Positions 11,758-23,851 of a stretch of DNA of 64,000 nucleotides are shown piece after piece. This DNA is from Daldinia sp. FL1419 (lineage: Eukaryota > Ascomycota > Sordariomycetes > Xylariales > Hypoxylaceae): the NCBI GenBank assembly GCA_025201765.1, contig MU623439.1, positions 62,001-126,000 on the forward strand, read 5' to 3'. The notes under the pieces were generated by a model, which did no database searches, was not told where the DNA came from, and saw only the letters and a program-made list of their open reading frames with translations. Numbering within the stretch: position 1 is the stretch's first letter; each line of letters starts with the position of its first letter. A program made the position numbers and the translations under genes.

Positions 11758-13414
11758 CTACTGAAAAGGGGGATTAGCGTTCTTATATAACTGCTCAAAG
11801 TACGCTTGGAACCACGCACCAGCTTCAGGAGCTGGCTTCAGCGCGTCGGATAGACCACAGTGGTAGTCGTATCTTGTAGCACTCGTATCGCTAGTACCGT
11901 CACATTCACCACCCGGCTTAATCCAGACAAAAGCATCTAGAAGGTCGCTGCCCGTGTCGGCGGTTGGGCGTTTACCAAAGCCAGTGCCGATGACGTTACA
12001 CCAATGGCCCCATTCCTCTTGTCCCGTAGGCTGCTTTCCGCTGCGTCCAGTGTCCGTGATGAAGTGAGCGTCCCAGCCGGCCTCCTTTAGCAGAGGAGCC
12101 ATAGCGTTGACGTAACGGGATTCATCGCAGTTGGTGTTGCCCTGAGCGTATGATGGGCAAGTGCTAATCTCCCAGGCGTTGTAGTTGGCAACGTTGGTAG
12201 CAAGACCACGCAGCGCTTTAGGAGATCCGGTGTCTTTGTACAGCTGAGCATACATCTTGGCGGCTGGGGCCAGGTTAGCAGGCCATCCTAACCAACCGGC
12301 ATGGCCAGCATCCAAGTACATAGCGACGTTGGGCAAGTTTAGCTTCTTGATTGCGTACTGTGTGCATTCCATATAGGCCTTTTGAGCGTTGGAGCACTTT
12401 GCCACGTTCAAGTTCGTAATCATGTTAGCTAGAGAGTCGGGTTCTGTTCAAGATTGTTAGTTATAAAAACTCCAAAATTGCTACCGATAGACGAACCTAT
12501 AACGAGGAGCATTCGGACGTCGGAGTAAGTCTTGATTAAATCGGCAATCGCATTGATATATGCCTTATATTTCTCAACGCCGCCATCGGCAATAGAGTAT
12601 TCGCCGTTTGAAGCTGCCGCCGCACAATCACGATCGGGCAAATCATAAACAACGAAGATTCCGGCGTTAGGGGGGTTAGCACCGGCCTTATTAGCCGCAC
12701 GAATGTCGGCCAAAGTCTCTGCCATCAAGTCAACCTTGTCCCGGGTGTCTCTACATCATGCATCAGGTTAATTTAAATATAAGGATGCCGATTCAACCTT
12801 TACTTACAGCCACATAAAGCTAGGTACCTTTGCAGCCGCTGCGGCGCCAGCTCCCATGGTAGGGACGGCGTACGCAGAAACCTCAGATGCGTAGTACGAG
12901 TTTGTCCACATCTGAACGCCCGAGAACGGGTTTCCTGACCATCCTGCCGTACCGCTGCCGATCGGGGCGGTAGTAGTAGGGACTATTTTATAGAAGTTAG
13001 CGGTACTGCTTTAAAGAAAAACTTAGGTTTAGATTCAAGTTTTTGACTAACCCTTAGTCGGGGTACTTCCTACCGTGGTCGTTGGCTTAGTTGTCGTCGT
13101 GGGCTTTGCAGTCGATGTGGACGTAAGTCGAGTAGTTTGACCAGTAGACGTCGCAGCACCGGGCAAGCATTGGTGATAGTAGCCATTCGACTTATTACAT
13201 GTGCTCCCACTAACACAGCATGTAGCACCAGTCCAACCTTGACCGCCGCATTGCCCCCTAAAGGATATATGAGCTGAAATGTTTGCCAGAAAAAGGATGA
13301 GGGCTCATACCAGACGGAAGCACAAGAGGCTTGACGTTCTTCAACTACATTTTCGAAAGGAACAGCGAGAACTACGGAGCTCAACGCGGCGAGGAGAAGT
13401 TGCTTAGTAGACAT
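11758..13414 (-). CDS. GH6 cellobiohydrolase with N-terminal CBM1
   Basis: Five exons on the minus strand: 13414..13311, 13257..13052, 12982..12808, 12750..12497 and 12443..11758, giving 474 residues. Order: signal peptide ([19 protein letters not shown]), a fungal cellulose-binding module ([16 protein letters not shown] to GYYHQCLPG), a Thr/Ser/Pro-rich linker, then the GH6 domain. The catalytic acid region is [11 protein letters not shown] and the second conserved Asp is in FMWLDTRDKVD; EPDSLAN and the [10 protein letters not shown] loop are also present. GH6 enzymes of this build release cellobiose from the non-reducing end of cellulose and are secreted by plant-biomass degraders. Complete, with no break. 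It is probably unrelated in function to the metabolic genes on its left. Confidence 0.96.
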
Positions 13415-14939
13415 TTTAACTTCACTTGTCTTTGAAGATAAGAAAAGAAGTTGCGAGTACGTCGTATTAGAATATCTTATCCTGAAACTTGGGCTGACGA
13501 CCTTTTATATTACCATTGAAGATTATCTAGATCTTAGATCTATCGGATAGACGGGAACGGGCATGCTGTAAACTAGATCAAAAATTCCCTTGGGTCACTC
13601 CACACGGAAGTGATGCTTTTGGCAGCATCGTGAACTTGGCCTAGCTATGCTCGACTCTCTCGCTGGCGCGGGAACGCGGTTCACGATTCCGTAGAACGAG
13701 CATAGCTTTAGCTCGAGTAGAAGCGGACTCAGGTCGAACGATTATAGGCGACCCGACTTTGGGGAAGCACCCGTGTAGCTGTCACGGTGCTTAGAGACGC
13801 ATGGAGGCGACGATGTCTCCTACAACCAAGGCAGTCCTAAGACTATTAGTTTCTCTGTAAATGTAAGTCTGCCGATGGAAAGACAGCATAGCTAGTTGTT
13901 CCACATAATGAGGCCAAAGACGTTGGAATAAACCTAGCCTACTTCGGCAGTGATCTCGGAACATGTTCATAAACAGGCCAGAATAGGCAACCCATGACCG
14001 CGAGGGGATTGGGGTCGCGGCGGCTTCGGATTAAACATTGTCGTCCTTCACAACTAACTAACCTACCCTAGTGCACTTTGGCGCTACGGCGTACCTTCAA
14101 GGGGAAACTGAAGCGATAGTTTCGTCGGGGGTAAGTAGTAGACTTACATCTGTGACTACCTAGGTAGTTACAATTAAAGAACTGGAGGCTCTAGTCTCAT
14201 GATGATCTAGACCAGGTTATCTCGTTATATACCCATGCAAGTATACCTCTTCCTTGGATCTAAAGGTAATAACATTCAACCCGGGATGATGAACACGAAT
14301 AGGAGAGGTTGGCTCAAGTCTAGACTCTGGGCGCCAGTGGGATAGGCTTCGGAATCTGGGATCCTTACGGGGCAAACCCGGTTGTGGGGGATGCCATGTG
14401 ATTGATATATACTACATTGTATAGGTACCTAGGTAGTTAGTAGTGTAATAATTTATAAGTTGAATGGCCTTGCCTTGTGATAGGCATGGAAATATGCACA
14501 CGCGAGTACTTATTCGGGGGTATCGACGGGAAGGTGTTGTACCTGAATGAAGCCAAGAAAAATAAGATAAAAAAAATAAGATAAAATGGAACCTTGCCCG
14601 CTAAGATATGCGCGTGTGGGATCGCCCGTTCAGGTGTATGGGGTATTTAGGTACATTACCTTTGGTACTCCGCTGGAATAGGTACGTATTGCACCGTGGC
14701 TGACCCTGTAGTACCTAGTACCTCCCCTTATCGGGTGTGGCTAGTGCACCTAAATTAATTGGTTCCAGGTGTTCAACACGCTGATAGGGAACATTAGGAG
14801 TCGCGCGGCGTCACCGTTCTCATGTACCTGTTCACCATTCGTAATTCCAACTTAATCATACCTGTCAGATAACAAAAAGACCCTCGTCATCTCTCTCTCC
14901 CTTTTCCTTTGGCAAAAGGTGAGTCGCGAGGTCGGCAAG
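13415..14939. promoter_or_regulatory. divergent intergenic region between cellulase and AP-2 mu genes
   Basis: About 1.5 kb holding both promoters. No gene is visible. TACCTAGGTA-type short palindromes occur near 14158 and 14424-14436. A CT-rich tract (CTCTCTCTCCC) lies about 50 bases above the AP-2 mu start, a common core-promoter feature of fungal genes. Confidence 0.45.
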
Positions 14940-16387
14940 ATGCTTTCCGGCATCCTAATATTCAATCAGAAAGGCGAGAATCTCATCTTTAGAGCGTTTC
15001 GGAACGACTGCCGACCTCGTCTCGCCGATGTCTTTCGAATTCAAGTCATATCCAATCCTCAAGTCCGCTCACCTATTCTCACGCTCGGAAGCACCACATT
15101 CAGTCACGTCAAGCATGAAAATATCTACTTGGTTGCCATTACTAAGAGCAATGCCAATGCTGCTCTGGTGTTCGAATTCCTCTACCGGCTAATCCAGCTG
15201 GGTAGAGGCTATTTCGGCAAGTTTGACGAGGAGGCCGTCAAGAACAATTTCGTATTAGTTTACGAACTATTAGATGGTGAGCTTCTCCTATAGTATTCCA
15301 TTCCTCCCTTTTCTTTCTAGCTATCTAACGAATATGTTACTTTTTAGAGATCATCGACTTCGGATACCCTCAAAATACCGAGACGGATACCCTCAAGATG
15401 TATATTACCACCGAAGGCGTCAAGTCCGAACGCGCGCCCGAAGACTCCGCCAAGATAACCATGCAAGCTACCGGTGCATTATCCTGGAGGAAAGCAGACG
15501 TCAAATATAGAAAGAATGAAGCATTCGTCGACGTGATAGAAGACGTCAACCTTTTGATGTCGGCTACGGGTACTGTTCTTCGTGCCGATGTTACCGGCCA
15601 GATTATCATGCGCGCGTATCTCTCGGGTACTCCGGAATGCAAGTTCGGGCTCAACGACCGTCTTTTATTAGATCACGACGGCCTCCAGTCGCTCCCAAGC
15701 GGTAACAAACTCGGGACCAAAGCTACAAAAGCAGCTGCCGGAAGCGTCACCCTGGAAGATTGCCAATTCCACCAGTGTGTAAAACTAGGCAAATTTGACA
15801 CCGACAGAATTATTTCCTTCATTCCTCCCGACGGAGAGTTCGAGCTGATGCGGTATCGAGCAACCGAAAACGTCAATTTACCCTTCAAGGTGCACGCCAT
15901 CGTTAATGAAGTTGGCAAGACCAAAGTAGAGTATAGTATTGGCGTCAAGGCGAATTTCGGCAGCAAGCTATTTGCTACCAACGTCGTTGTCCGTATTCCG
16001 ACACCGTTAAACACTGCCCGGATCACAGAACGCTGTACCCAGGGCAAGGCCAAGTACGAGCCGAGCGAGAATAACATAGTCTGGAAAATCGGTCGCTTCA
16101 CTGGCCAGAGCGAATTCGTGTTGAGTGCAGAGGCGGAGCTTACGAGTATGACAAACCAGAAGGCTTGGTCGCGTCCTCCTCTGAGTATGAACTTCAGTCT
16201 TCTCATGTTTACCAGCTCCGGCCTTCTTGTGCGATACTTGAAGGTATTCGAAAAGAGCAACTATTCAAGCGTAAAATGGGTTAGATATATGACGAGAGCA
16301 GGGTCTTACGAGATCCGGTGAGTCCTCTGCCATCTTTTCTTTTTCGCGAGGACTTTCATAATCGCTAACCGTCACCGTAGATTTTGA
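14940..16387 (+). CDS. apm4: AP-2 clathrin adaptor complex, mu subunit
   Basis: Three exons: 14940..15276, 15348..16317 and a seven-base last exon 16381..16387, giving 437 residues. The start MLSGILIFNQKGENLIFRAF begins the longin-like N-terminal domain (about 1-140). The mu-homology domain follows (about 170-437), which reads cargo Tyr-x-x-hydrophobic signals. The C-terminus SSVKWVRYMTRAGSYEIRF is the conserved end of mu2; the final Phe comes from the tiny last exon, without which the protein would end at Arg by read-through into the intron. Acts in clathrin-mediated endocytosis at the plasma membrane. The match to AP-2 rather than AP-1 mu rests on the N-terminal sequence. Confidence 0.95.
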
Positions 16388-17051
16388 TCGTAGCAGACTG
16401 GGCAACCCACCTACTCGTCGGGGAAGTCCACTATGCTATTTTTCGCTTTGCGGCGACATCCCGTCCCGGATGTTAACATAAACCGGCCACGGCCACTCTT
16501 TCCCACTAATACCCCCAGATACCAGCGAACCCGGTGCATACCGCGCTCTTTTACTGTAGAAGAGGCAATGGTAGACACTGCCAAATCGAGAGATTGGCAT
16601 GAAGCCCCATACCAGATTTATTCCCGAGGCATATCACGACTAGGGGTTGACGACTACCGGAGATGCCGTAGCAGCAATCTTGGTAACTATGTACTCATAG
16701 ATCCGTATCACGGCTAGGTATATCTTCGTCTATATATGGCTGATGATGAAGCTGGGGATGTGGGAGATTCAAGTATCGGGCTATCGGAGAGTTATAACCC
16801 CGCGGAAACGTAGTCATGATGAACGATACCAACCTAATTATACATGACCAAACCCCGAACAGGAGATGTAATTCGACATAGTCATATCTTTACTAAAATC
16901 TGACAAGTGCCATTTGTCAGAATAATTATATTTAACCTGCGTCATCGGTGCTATGAATCATTAAAAGGGAAATGGATGCCCACGTATAGATGTGATATCA
17001 AACATAGGATTATGAAGACAAAGCTTTAAAGGCTATTCAACACTAGAAATC
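16388..17051. other. 3' region of AP-2 mu and promoter of the HD enzyme
   Basis: Holds the AP-2 mu 3' UTR and the upstream region of the next plus-strand gene. A 94-codon open frame at 16433..16717 has no recognisable domain. Nothing else is seen. Confidence 0.4.
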
Positions 17052-17873
17052 ATGTCATCGACACCAGCAGCAACCGCAGATGATATTGTCCAACACGGTT
17101 GGAGCGCAGTTCCAGTTGACGGCAATGCTATCCTGAACGGAAAACCGTATTTGCACAAGCCTTCGCCTCTAACGGTAAAGGATATCCCCTTTCCCTCTAA
17201 CGATGCTATCGTTTCTGGAGTTCAAGAGTACGCCAAAGAGCATCTTATCGAACAAACCTACAATCATTCCATGCGGGTTTACCACTGGGGTAAGAGAGAT
17301 CATAGTCGCAATCACATGAGAAGGCCCCTTTGAAGCTCGAGCCTAACCGAACTGCTAGGATATTCCATCCTCAAAGACCAGTTTCCCAAGGAATTTGGAA
17401 AGCTTTCGTTGTCTACGTGGGCGTTGACGTGTCTCCTACACGATATCGGCACTACGCACGAGAACTTACGGGCGACGCTGATGTCGTTTGAGTTTTACGG
17501 AGGGATTCTGGCGTTGAACTTGACCAAGGAAAAAGGCGCGCCGCCAGCCCAGGCTGAGGCCGTAGCCGAGGCGATTATCCGTCACCAGGACCTGGGCACT
17601 GTTGGCACGATCACATTCTTAGGCCAGCTTATCCAGTTGGCCACCATCTATGATAACATGGGCATCAATCCGCAGATCATCGATCCGGTCACTAGAGATG
17701 ACGTGAATAAGGCGTATCCGCGCAAGGGTTGGAGTGGTTGCTTCTCGAAGACAATCAGAGAGGAGAACGGGCTCAAACCTTGGGCTCATACTACACATCT
17801 TGGCGAGGATGATTTTCCCGAGGGCGTAAAGAATAACGCGCTCATGAAGCCGTATGATAACTGGGGTCTGTAG
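17052..17873 (+). CDS. cyanamide hydratase-like HD-domain enzyme
   Basis: Two exons, 17052..17289 and 17359..17873, giving 250 residues, close to the usual length of fungal cyanamide hydratase. The HD-type metal site is visible: the histidine of YNHSMRVYHWG, then LLHDIGTTHEN (His-Asp pair near residue 106) and the later IIRHQDLGT histidine. Family members hydrate cyanamide to urea, and related fungal HD enzymes act on isonitriles or other small nitrogen compounds; which applies here cannot be told. The intron (69 bases, GTAAGA donor, CTAAC branch, TAG acceptor) splits the Gly after the first His motif. It stands alone and no partner gene is obvious. Confidence 0.9.
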
Positions 17874-18747
17874 TTGGGTCGGTGTTTGAGGGGTTTCCGA
17901 AAGAATAATATGAATGATTGATCAATACATCATCGATTGATGGTAACGTTTCAATCCCAATCAAGCGTAGGCCTATAATATCACGTACCATACTTCGATG
18001 CTTTATTACCGTGATCATCATATACTTACTATAACCTTGTGGATTATGATCATCACCACTATCCTCATCTTAGACGCCCGCAGTAGGTTGATTAGTGCCT
18101 AGCCTAAGGAAGCCTTCGAGCACACTTTATAAATGGACTCAAGACACTATATCATAACACCCATGTCCTACAAGCGTATTTTAATCCTTTCCTTAGATTC
18201 TCGACTCGCTAATTTAGATTGAAATAAGTTATCCGGGTTCCTTTCAAAGATTTCCCCGTGTACTCAAAGGGCAAGAACTTAACCACATGAGGCATTTAAA
18301 ACAAGAGATTAAACAGATATTACAACGAGAAACGTGACTCTCATAAGCGCCTAGAGGACCCAACCAAAGGGAGCTTTACACTTGGGAAGCCGCCTGGAGC
18401 CTTTGACCAGCTCCGAGGGAGATCGAAGTATTGCTGTCCAAGTAATAGAAAGTTGGTTGGTGCGCTACTGTCTTAGGGGTCGGGTTGGCTGGCTGCGTAC
18501 GATTGCGCTACGCAACGTATCACGACGATAGTGGAAAAATAAAAGCCTTCTGCGGGATGAAGTAATGGAAAGACGGATCATAGTAACATTACCCGATTCA
18601 GTAGATACAGAGAGGCTCTGATCTCATTCCCGAGTTTATAAATTCGGGAAAAATCCCACGACAATATCGTTCATTGCGTGCGGTGGTTCTCCTCCAACAA
18701 GTTGTTTTCGCCACCCCTATATTGTTCATTCCGCCATTTTCGACTGG
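17874..18747. other. intergenic region
   Basis: AT-rich; contains the 3' UTR of the HD enzyme. From about 18667 the frame that leads into the MACPF-like fragment is open but has no ATG. No other feature was seen. Confidence 0.35.
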
Positions 18748-19345
18748 GTGAATATCCCATTGAACACCTATGTAACATACCTTGGAAAGACCTATAGAAA
18801 GCCTGCCGGAGTTAACGCTGTTCAGTATTCGGATTTCTCTTCAAAGATTTTCGTCGGCACTGACATACAGAGCTACCAGGAAACCCTCAGCACAAGTGTA
18901 AAGGTCGATGGTTCGTATGCATTCTTCTCGGAGTCCATTTCCACCGAGTTTTACCCAGAGCCATTGAACAAAAGCGAACGTGAGTTTTCACGCTTCTAAG
19001 AAGTCATCGGGACGTGAGCGCTTGCGCTTACCGTCAACTCTAAAACGAGTGAGCTACAATCCGCTTCGCGCGAACGGGCCGGCTACCACCAACCTTGCTG
19101 TCGTTTTTGACCACGAGAACACACCTCTTGGTTACGTAAATATGAATACCGACTTAAACAAGAGAGAAAGAGAGAATACAACTGTGTACCTTTGGTACAA
19201 GACGGGCGACTGTAATTCGGACACGGCGATCCTCGACGTTAGGGCATTTAGAAGTCATAGTGCCGACGTTGCCCCGCCGTATGGCTTCGCCAAGGTCAAT
19301 AGGGTCTACTGCGTTTTTGCTCATGGGATAGATACCTCCGTATAA
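18748..19345 (+). pseudogene. MACPF/MABP-like protein fragment
   Basis: Two open stretches, 18748..18979 and 19050..19345, join in frame across a 70-base intron (GTGAGT donor, CGAG acceptor). The first encodes FVGTDIQSYQETLSTSV followed by a GSYAFF segment and an STEF segment, resembling the strand-rich N-terminal part of membrane-attack-complex/perforin-like proteins. The second encodes GYVNMNTDLNKRE and a VYLWYKTGD segment, resembling MABP-type beta-prism repeats. The frame starts at GTG, no ATG is found in the open region above, and the total is under 200 codons, far shorter than a full MACPF protein. It is therefore a remnant or a piece of a gene whose other exons I cannot find. Both domain matches are by eye. 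Confidence 0.35.
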
Positions 19346-20588
19346 GAAATATGTATCATGCATTAATTACGTCGTTCCCTAATAAACACCTACCTTAGGT
19401 ACTTATCCATAGTGTAGTGTAGAGTCCAAGTTTCAATCCGCGCTTCACGAGACGGGAATGTTCTCTGCCAAGCCCTAAATGAGCCTCAGCTTCAGCCTCA
19501 GTGGAGTATACCGATGATTTACCGAAGCTACCTAGCCCAGGTAAGTAAGTAAGGGCTGCCTTGGCATCAGCCTTACTACCTTATCGGGTAAGTGGGGGAT
19601 ATGGAATGACTGATTGCCTCCGAGACAAGGGCATACCTAGGTATAGAAGCTTCTACCATGTTTATTAGTTGCGCTTATGCGTAGGGCGAAAAACGTGTAC
19701 CAGAGAATTTGTATTCCAATTCAAATACTACTCTGCCCTAAATTATACTAAAATACGAATGATAGAAATAAATCTAGTAAGTAGAGTAGCGAATATATTA
19801 AGCTAGAAATAGGTAATCTACGATTTGGACTTAATCTTAGGTGTCAAATTAGATCGATTTGCTGTAGCTGATGCAGGGCCGAGGCGTCTGTACATACTAC
19901 ATAGAACTACACCGTATTGTCGCTTTTAATTGATAGCATTCTTAAGGGTCTTCTAGCACAATCTACTAACCTTGCAGGCACTCAAAGTACCTAGTACTAC
20001 TCTGGTGCAAGCAGGCAGTTACGGCGCAAATTGGGGCAGACCGATCAGGCTAACTGGTACTGTTTAATTTTTGCTTTTAGTTTAGGTAGGTAACTAAGGC
20101 AAGATTGGGTGCCTGGTAGATGTCTTCAACTTTCCAGAAATTTGGAGAAGCTGCAGGCACCGGCCGCAAAGAGATGGAAGGCTCGAGATTGTTTGAAAGT
20201 CTGGACTGGCATGTCAGTGCCTTGGATGCATTCGTCCAATCATTGGTCCACAGTAGTTGCCTTAGAAGCAAAACCAGCCAATCAGAGGACCCAACAACGT
20301 TTGTTAGCACCAAAAGCACAAAAATTGCCATAGAATTCAATAGAAACCACTGTGGGGCCGTGCATCGAAAGGAAAGAGCTGTGAAGAACATTTCTAGCTG
20401 CGGAACTGCGGTTTCGTGAACAATACTTCTTTCCATTCCCTCCTCACCTTTCCTCTCAACTTTTTTTTCTCTTCCTCAGATCAATCCATTCTTCCTTCAT
20501 CTTCTCTATTTAAGAAGAGAATCTCCAATCTCTCTCGTGATACCCCTTCAAACTCGCCAACTCGTCTTCATAATACCATCATCTTCTG
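19346..20588 (+). promoter_or_regulatory. hsp90 upstream region and 5' leader
   Basis: About 1.2 kb without a convincing gene; overlapping open frames on both strands at 20077..20436 cover one another and are not supported. The sequence close to the gene turns CT-rich (20440-20520), typical of highly expressed fungal genes. It contains the heat-shock element listed separately and leads into the first leader exon, which ends at 20588. Confidence 0.5.
20413..20420. promoter_or_regulatory. heat-shock element core
   Basis: TTCGTGAA is the inverted TTC-nn-GAA pair recognised by heat-shock factor. It lies about 530 bases above the hsp90 ATG and about 170 bases above the leader intron. A further GAA unit stands ten bases to the left (20403..20405). 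Its position before hsp90 makes function likely. Confidence 0.55.
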
Positions 20589-20915
20589 GTAAGTCTAACC
20601 CCGCCTCAATTTTCAGTTCTCCAGACAATCTCCCCGCATATCAGCCTTGTCTCTTTCGCCTTCTACCCAGCCTACAAGCAATTTATTTTCTCTATGTTGC
20701 CCATTCGAGAATGAAATTGTAAAACAAAAAGTGTACCTTGGGGAATTCTTTCAATTTCCGGTGGTAAACTCTTGTTTTGAAATTGTTGACGCTCTATGCG
20801 AAACCCATCAAATTCACTCCTCCATCGTGCCCCTGCTATCTTCTTCTACTTGATCATACCAGACCTTTTCGTTTCCCCACATTCCTATACAAAAGCTAAC
20901 AACCCACTTTTTCAG
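20589..20915 (+). other. 5' UTR intron of hsp90
   Basis: GTAAGT at 20589 and TTTTTCAG ending at 20915, with AGCTAAC about 15 bases before the acceptor, make a strong intron of 327 bases entirely in the leader. It is about five times longer than the coding introns here. The hsp90 ATG follows 31 bases later. Long leader introns are common in highly expressed fungal genes. Confidence 0.65.
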
Positions 20916-20946
20916 ACTCTCTGTTTCCATCATACCCGCTAGCAAG

Positions 20947-23128
20947 ATGTCTGAGACTTTCGAGTTCCAGGCTGAGATCTCTCAGCTCCTGTCTCTCATC
21001 ATCAACACAGTCTACTCCAACAAGGAAATCTTCCTACGAGAGATAGTTTCCAACGCCTCAGATGCTCTCGACAAGATTCGATATGAGGCTCTATCGGACC
21101 CGAGCAAGCTCGAGTCCAACAAGGACCTCCGAATTGACATCATCCCCGACAAGGAAAACAAGACCTTGACCATCCGTGATACCGGTATTGGTATGACGAA
21201 GGCTGTAAGTTGCCCGCTCGTTTAGCATACAACTTGTTCAAAAAAAAAAACCGTTTACTAACGTGGTATTGTAGGATCTTGTCAACAACTTGGGTACTAT
21301 CGCCCGATCAGGCACCAAGCAGTTTATGGAGGCCTTGACCGCTGGTGCTGATGTTTCCATGATTGGTCAATTCGGTGTCGGTTTCTACTCCGCATACCTC
21401 GTGGCCGACCGCGTCACCGTCATCTCCAAGCACAATGATGACGAGCAGTACATCTGGGAGTCTTCTGCCGGTGGTACTTTCAGTGTCAAGCCCGACACCG
21501 AGGGTGAGCCTCTTGGCCGTGGTTCCAAGCTGATCCTCCACCTAAAGGATGAGCAAACCGAGTACCTCAATGAGAGCAAGATCAAGGAGGTCATCAAGAA
21601 GCACTCCGAGTTCATCTCGTACCCCATCTACCTTCACGTTAAGAAGGAGACCGAGAAGGAGGTCCCCGATGAGGAGGCTGAGACAGCCGAAGAAACCGAA
21701 GAGGGTGACGACAAGAAGCCCAAGATCGAGGAGGTTGATGACGAGGATGAGGAAAAGGAAAAGAAGAAGAAGACCAAGAAGGTCAAGGAGGTATCCATCG
21801 AAGAGGAAGAACTCAACAAGCAGAAGCCCATCTGGACTCGCAACCCTCAGGACATCAGCCAGGAAGAGTACGCTGCTTTCTACAAGTCTCTCTCCAACGA
21901 CTGGGAGGACCACTTGGCTGTCAAGCACTTCTCTGTCGAGGGTCAGCTCGAGTTCCGAGCCATCCTATTCGTACCCAAGCGTGCCCCCTTTGATCTCTTC
22001 GAGACCAAGAAGACCAAGAACAACATTAAGCTATACGTCCGCCGTGTCTTCATCACTGACGATGCCACCGATCTCATCCCCGAGTGGTTGAGCTTCATCA
22101 AGGGTGTCGTCGACTCTGAGGATCTACCTCTCAACCTGTCTCGTGAGACCCTACAGCAGAACAAGATCATGAAGGTCATCAAGAAGAACGTCGTCAAGAA
22201 GGCCTTGGAGCTCTTCACTGAGATTGCTGAGGACAAAGAGCAATTCGACAAGTTCTACAGCGCCTTTGCTAAGAACTTGAAGCTTGGTATCCACGAGGAC
22301 TCCCAGAACCGACAGACTCTTGCCAAGCTTCTGCGATTCAACTCTACCAAGTCCGGCGATGAGCAGACTTCCCTGGCCGACTACGTCACCCGCATGGCCG
22401 AACACCAGAAGAACATTTACTACATCACTGGTGAATCTATCAAGGCCGTGTCCAAGTCTCCCTTCCTTGACGCCCTTAAGGAGAAGAACTTCGAGGTTCT
22501 CTTCCTGGTTGACCCCATTGACGAGTATGCCATGACTCAACTGAAGGAGTTCGAGGGCAAGAAGCTCGTTGATATCACCAAGGACTTCGATCTTGAGGAG
22601 ACCGAAGAAGAGAAGAAGGCTCGCGAGGCCGAAGAGAAGGAGTATGAGGGCCTTGCCAAGTCCCTCAAGAACGTCCTCGGCGACAAGGTCGAGAAGGTGG
22701 TCGTATCCCACAAGTTGGTTGGCTCCCCTTGCGCCATCCGAACCGGCCAGTTCGGCTGGTCTGCCAACATGGAGCGTATCATGAAGGCTCAGGCTCTCCG
22801 TGACACCTCTATGAGCAGCTACATGAGCTCCAAGAAGACCTTTGAGATCTCACCCAAGTCTCCCATCATCAAGGAGCTCAAGAAGAAGGTGGAGGCCGAT
22901 GGCGAGAACGACAAGACCGTCAAGTCCATCGTCCAGCTGTTGTTCGAGACCTCGCTACTCGTATCCGGCTTCACCATCGAGGAGCCCGCCGGCTTTGCGG
23001 AGCGCATCCACAAGCTTGTATCTCTGGGCTTGAACCTCGATGAGGAGCCCGAAGTTGTCGAGGCGCCAGCTACCGCCGACACCGCTGCCGCCGAAACCGG
23101 TGACAGCGCCATGGAAGAGGTCGATTAA
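20947..23128 (+). CDS. hsp90: Hsp90 family cytosolic chaperone
   Basis: Two coding exons, 20947..21204 and 21275..23128, giving 703 residues. The N-terminal GHKL ATPase begins [20 protein letters not shown], with [28 protein letters not shown] and [12 protein letters not shown] long acidic/basic linker (about residues 210-265) follows, then the middle domain ([11 protein letters not shown]) and the C-terminal dimerisation domain. The last residues, MEEVD, bind TPR co-chaperones and mark the cytosolic form. It folds kinases, hormone-receptor-like and other clients using ATP. Codon use is strongly biased to C-ending codons compared with neighbours, as expected for a highly expressed gene. A heat-shock element and leader intron lie upstream. 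Confidence 0.99.
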
Positions 23129-23851
23129 ATGCATTAAACGGCAGGAAAGGAAACGGGAATCGCAAAAGTTCTTCGGAGTTGGATGGTTTCGGGCTTCTTT
23201 TTCGGTGACGTCGAGTCTTAGGCATTTTTCTCTCAATAATTCCTCGTGCCTCCTAGTTATGGGGCCATGATAATTTCTAGCAGGGTTTAGATATTGCTAG
23301 TTGGTCGTTGCATTCCGGATGCTTATGTATTTTATGCCCTTACGAGAGATACTGGTCGGCTGATCCGTAGACGAAATGGAGTATTCATGAAATTTAATAT
23401 TTTAGATTCATGGAGTTTATGCTTCGCTGATGAATGTCTGTAGCTTTGTAAATGACATCGACTTGTGACTAAGGCTTACTACTCCGAATAAAGATTCGAC
23501 AGTAGTGATGGTACGTGATAAACAACATTCCTAGTATCATTTCTAGACCGCCTAGACCATCTCGCGAGATTTTTTTTCTGGGTTAACCCTTCAGCCCCAT
23601 CTGCGAACTCCTCCCTTTGCACCAATATCTCGTAGATAGCACAACAAAAATATTCTGGGTCCGTGCTAATTCATGACGTTCTTAAATAGGAGGCTTCTAG
23701 GAGGTTTTAGGATGAATTTTATATTAATAAACAGTCATCATTTACATATATCTACCGATACGATATGATAAATGACGATAACTACGACTGGGTCATCAAA
23801 AACATATTTAGCCATGTGCGATGTCAAGACGGATATATTCTTTCCATTATA
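23129..23851. other. intergenic region between two converging genes
   Basis: 3' UTRs of hsp90 (plus) and of the next minus-strand gene. AT-rich, with no open frame of note. Confidence 0.4.

Noticed and set aside
16433..16717. 94-codon plus-strand frame after AP-2 mu
   Set aside because: No domain, no splice partner; lies in the 3' region.
20077..20436. Open frames of 119 (minus) and 99 (plus) codons upstream of hsp90
   Set aside because: They overlap on opposite strands, show no domain and lie in the hsp90 promoter with its heat-shock element.
21308..23236. Several long frames antisense to or shifted against hsp90
   Set aside because: They are by-products of the strong codon bias of hsp90; compositions are Leu-rich or Ser/Arg-rich with no start context or domain.
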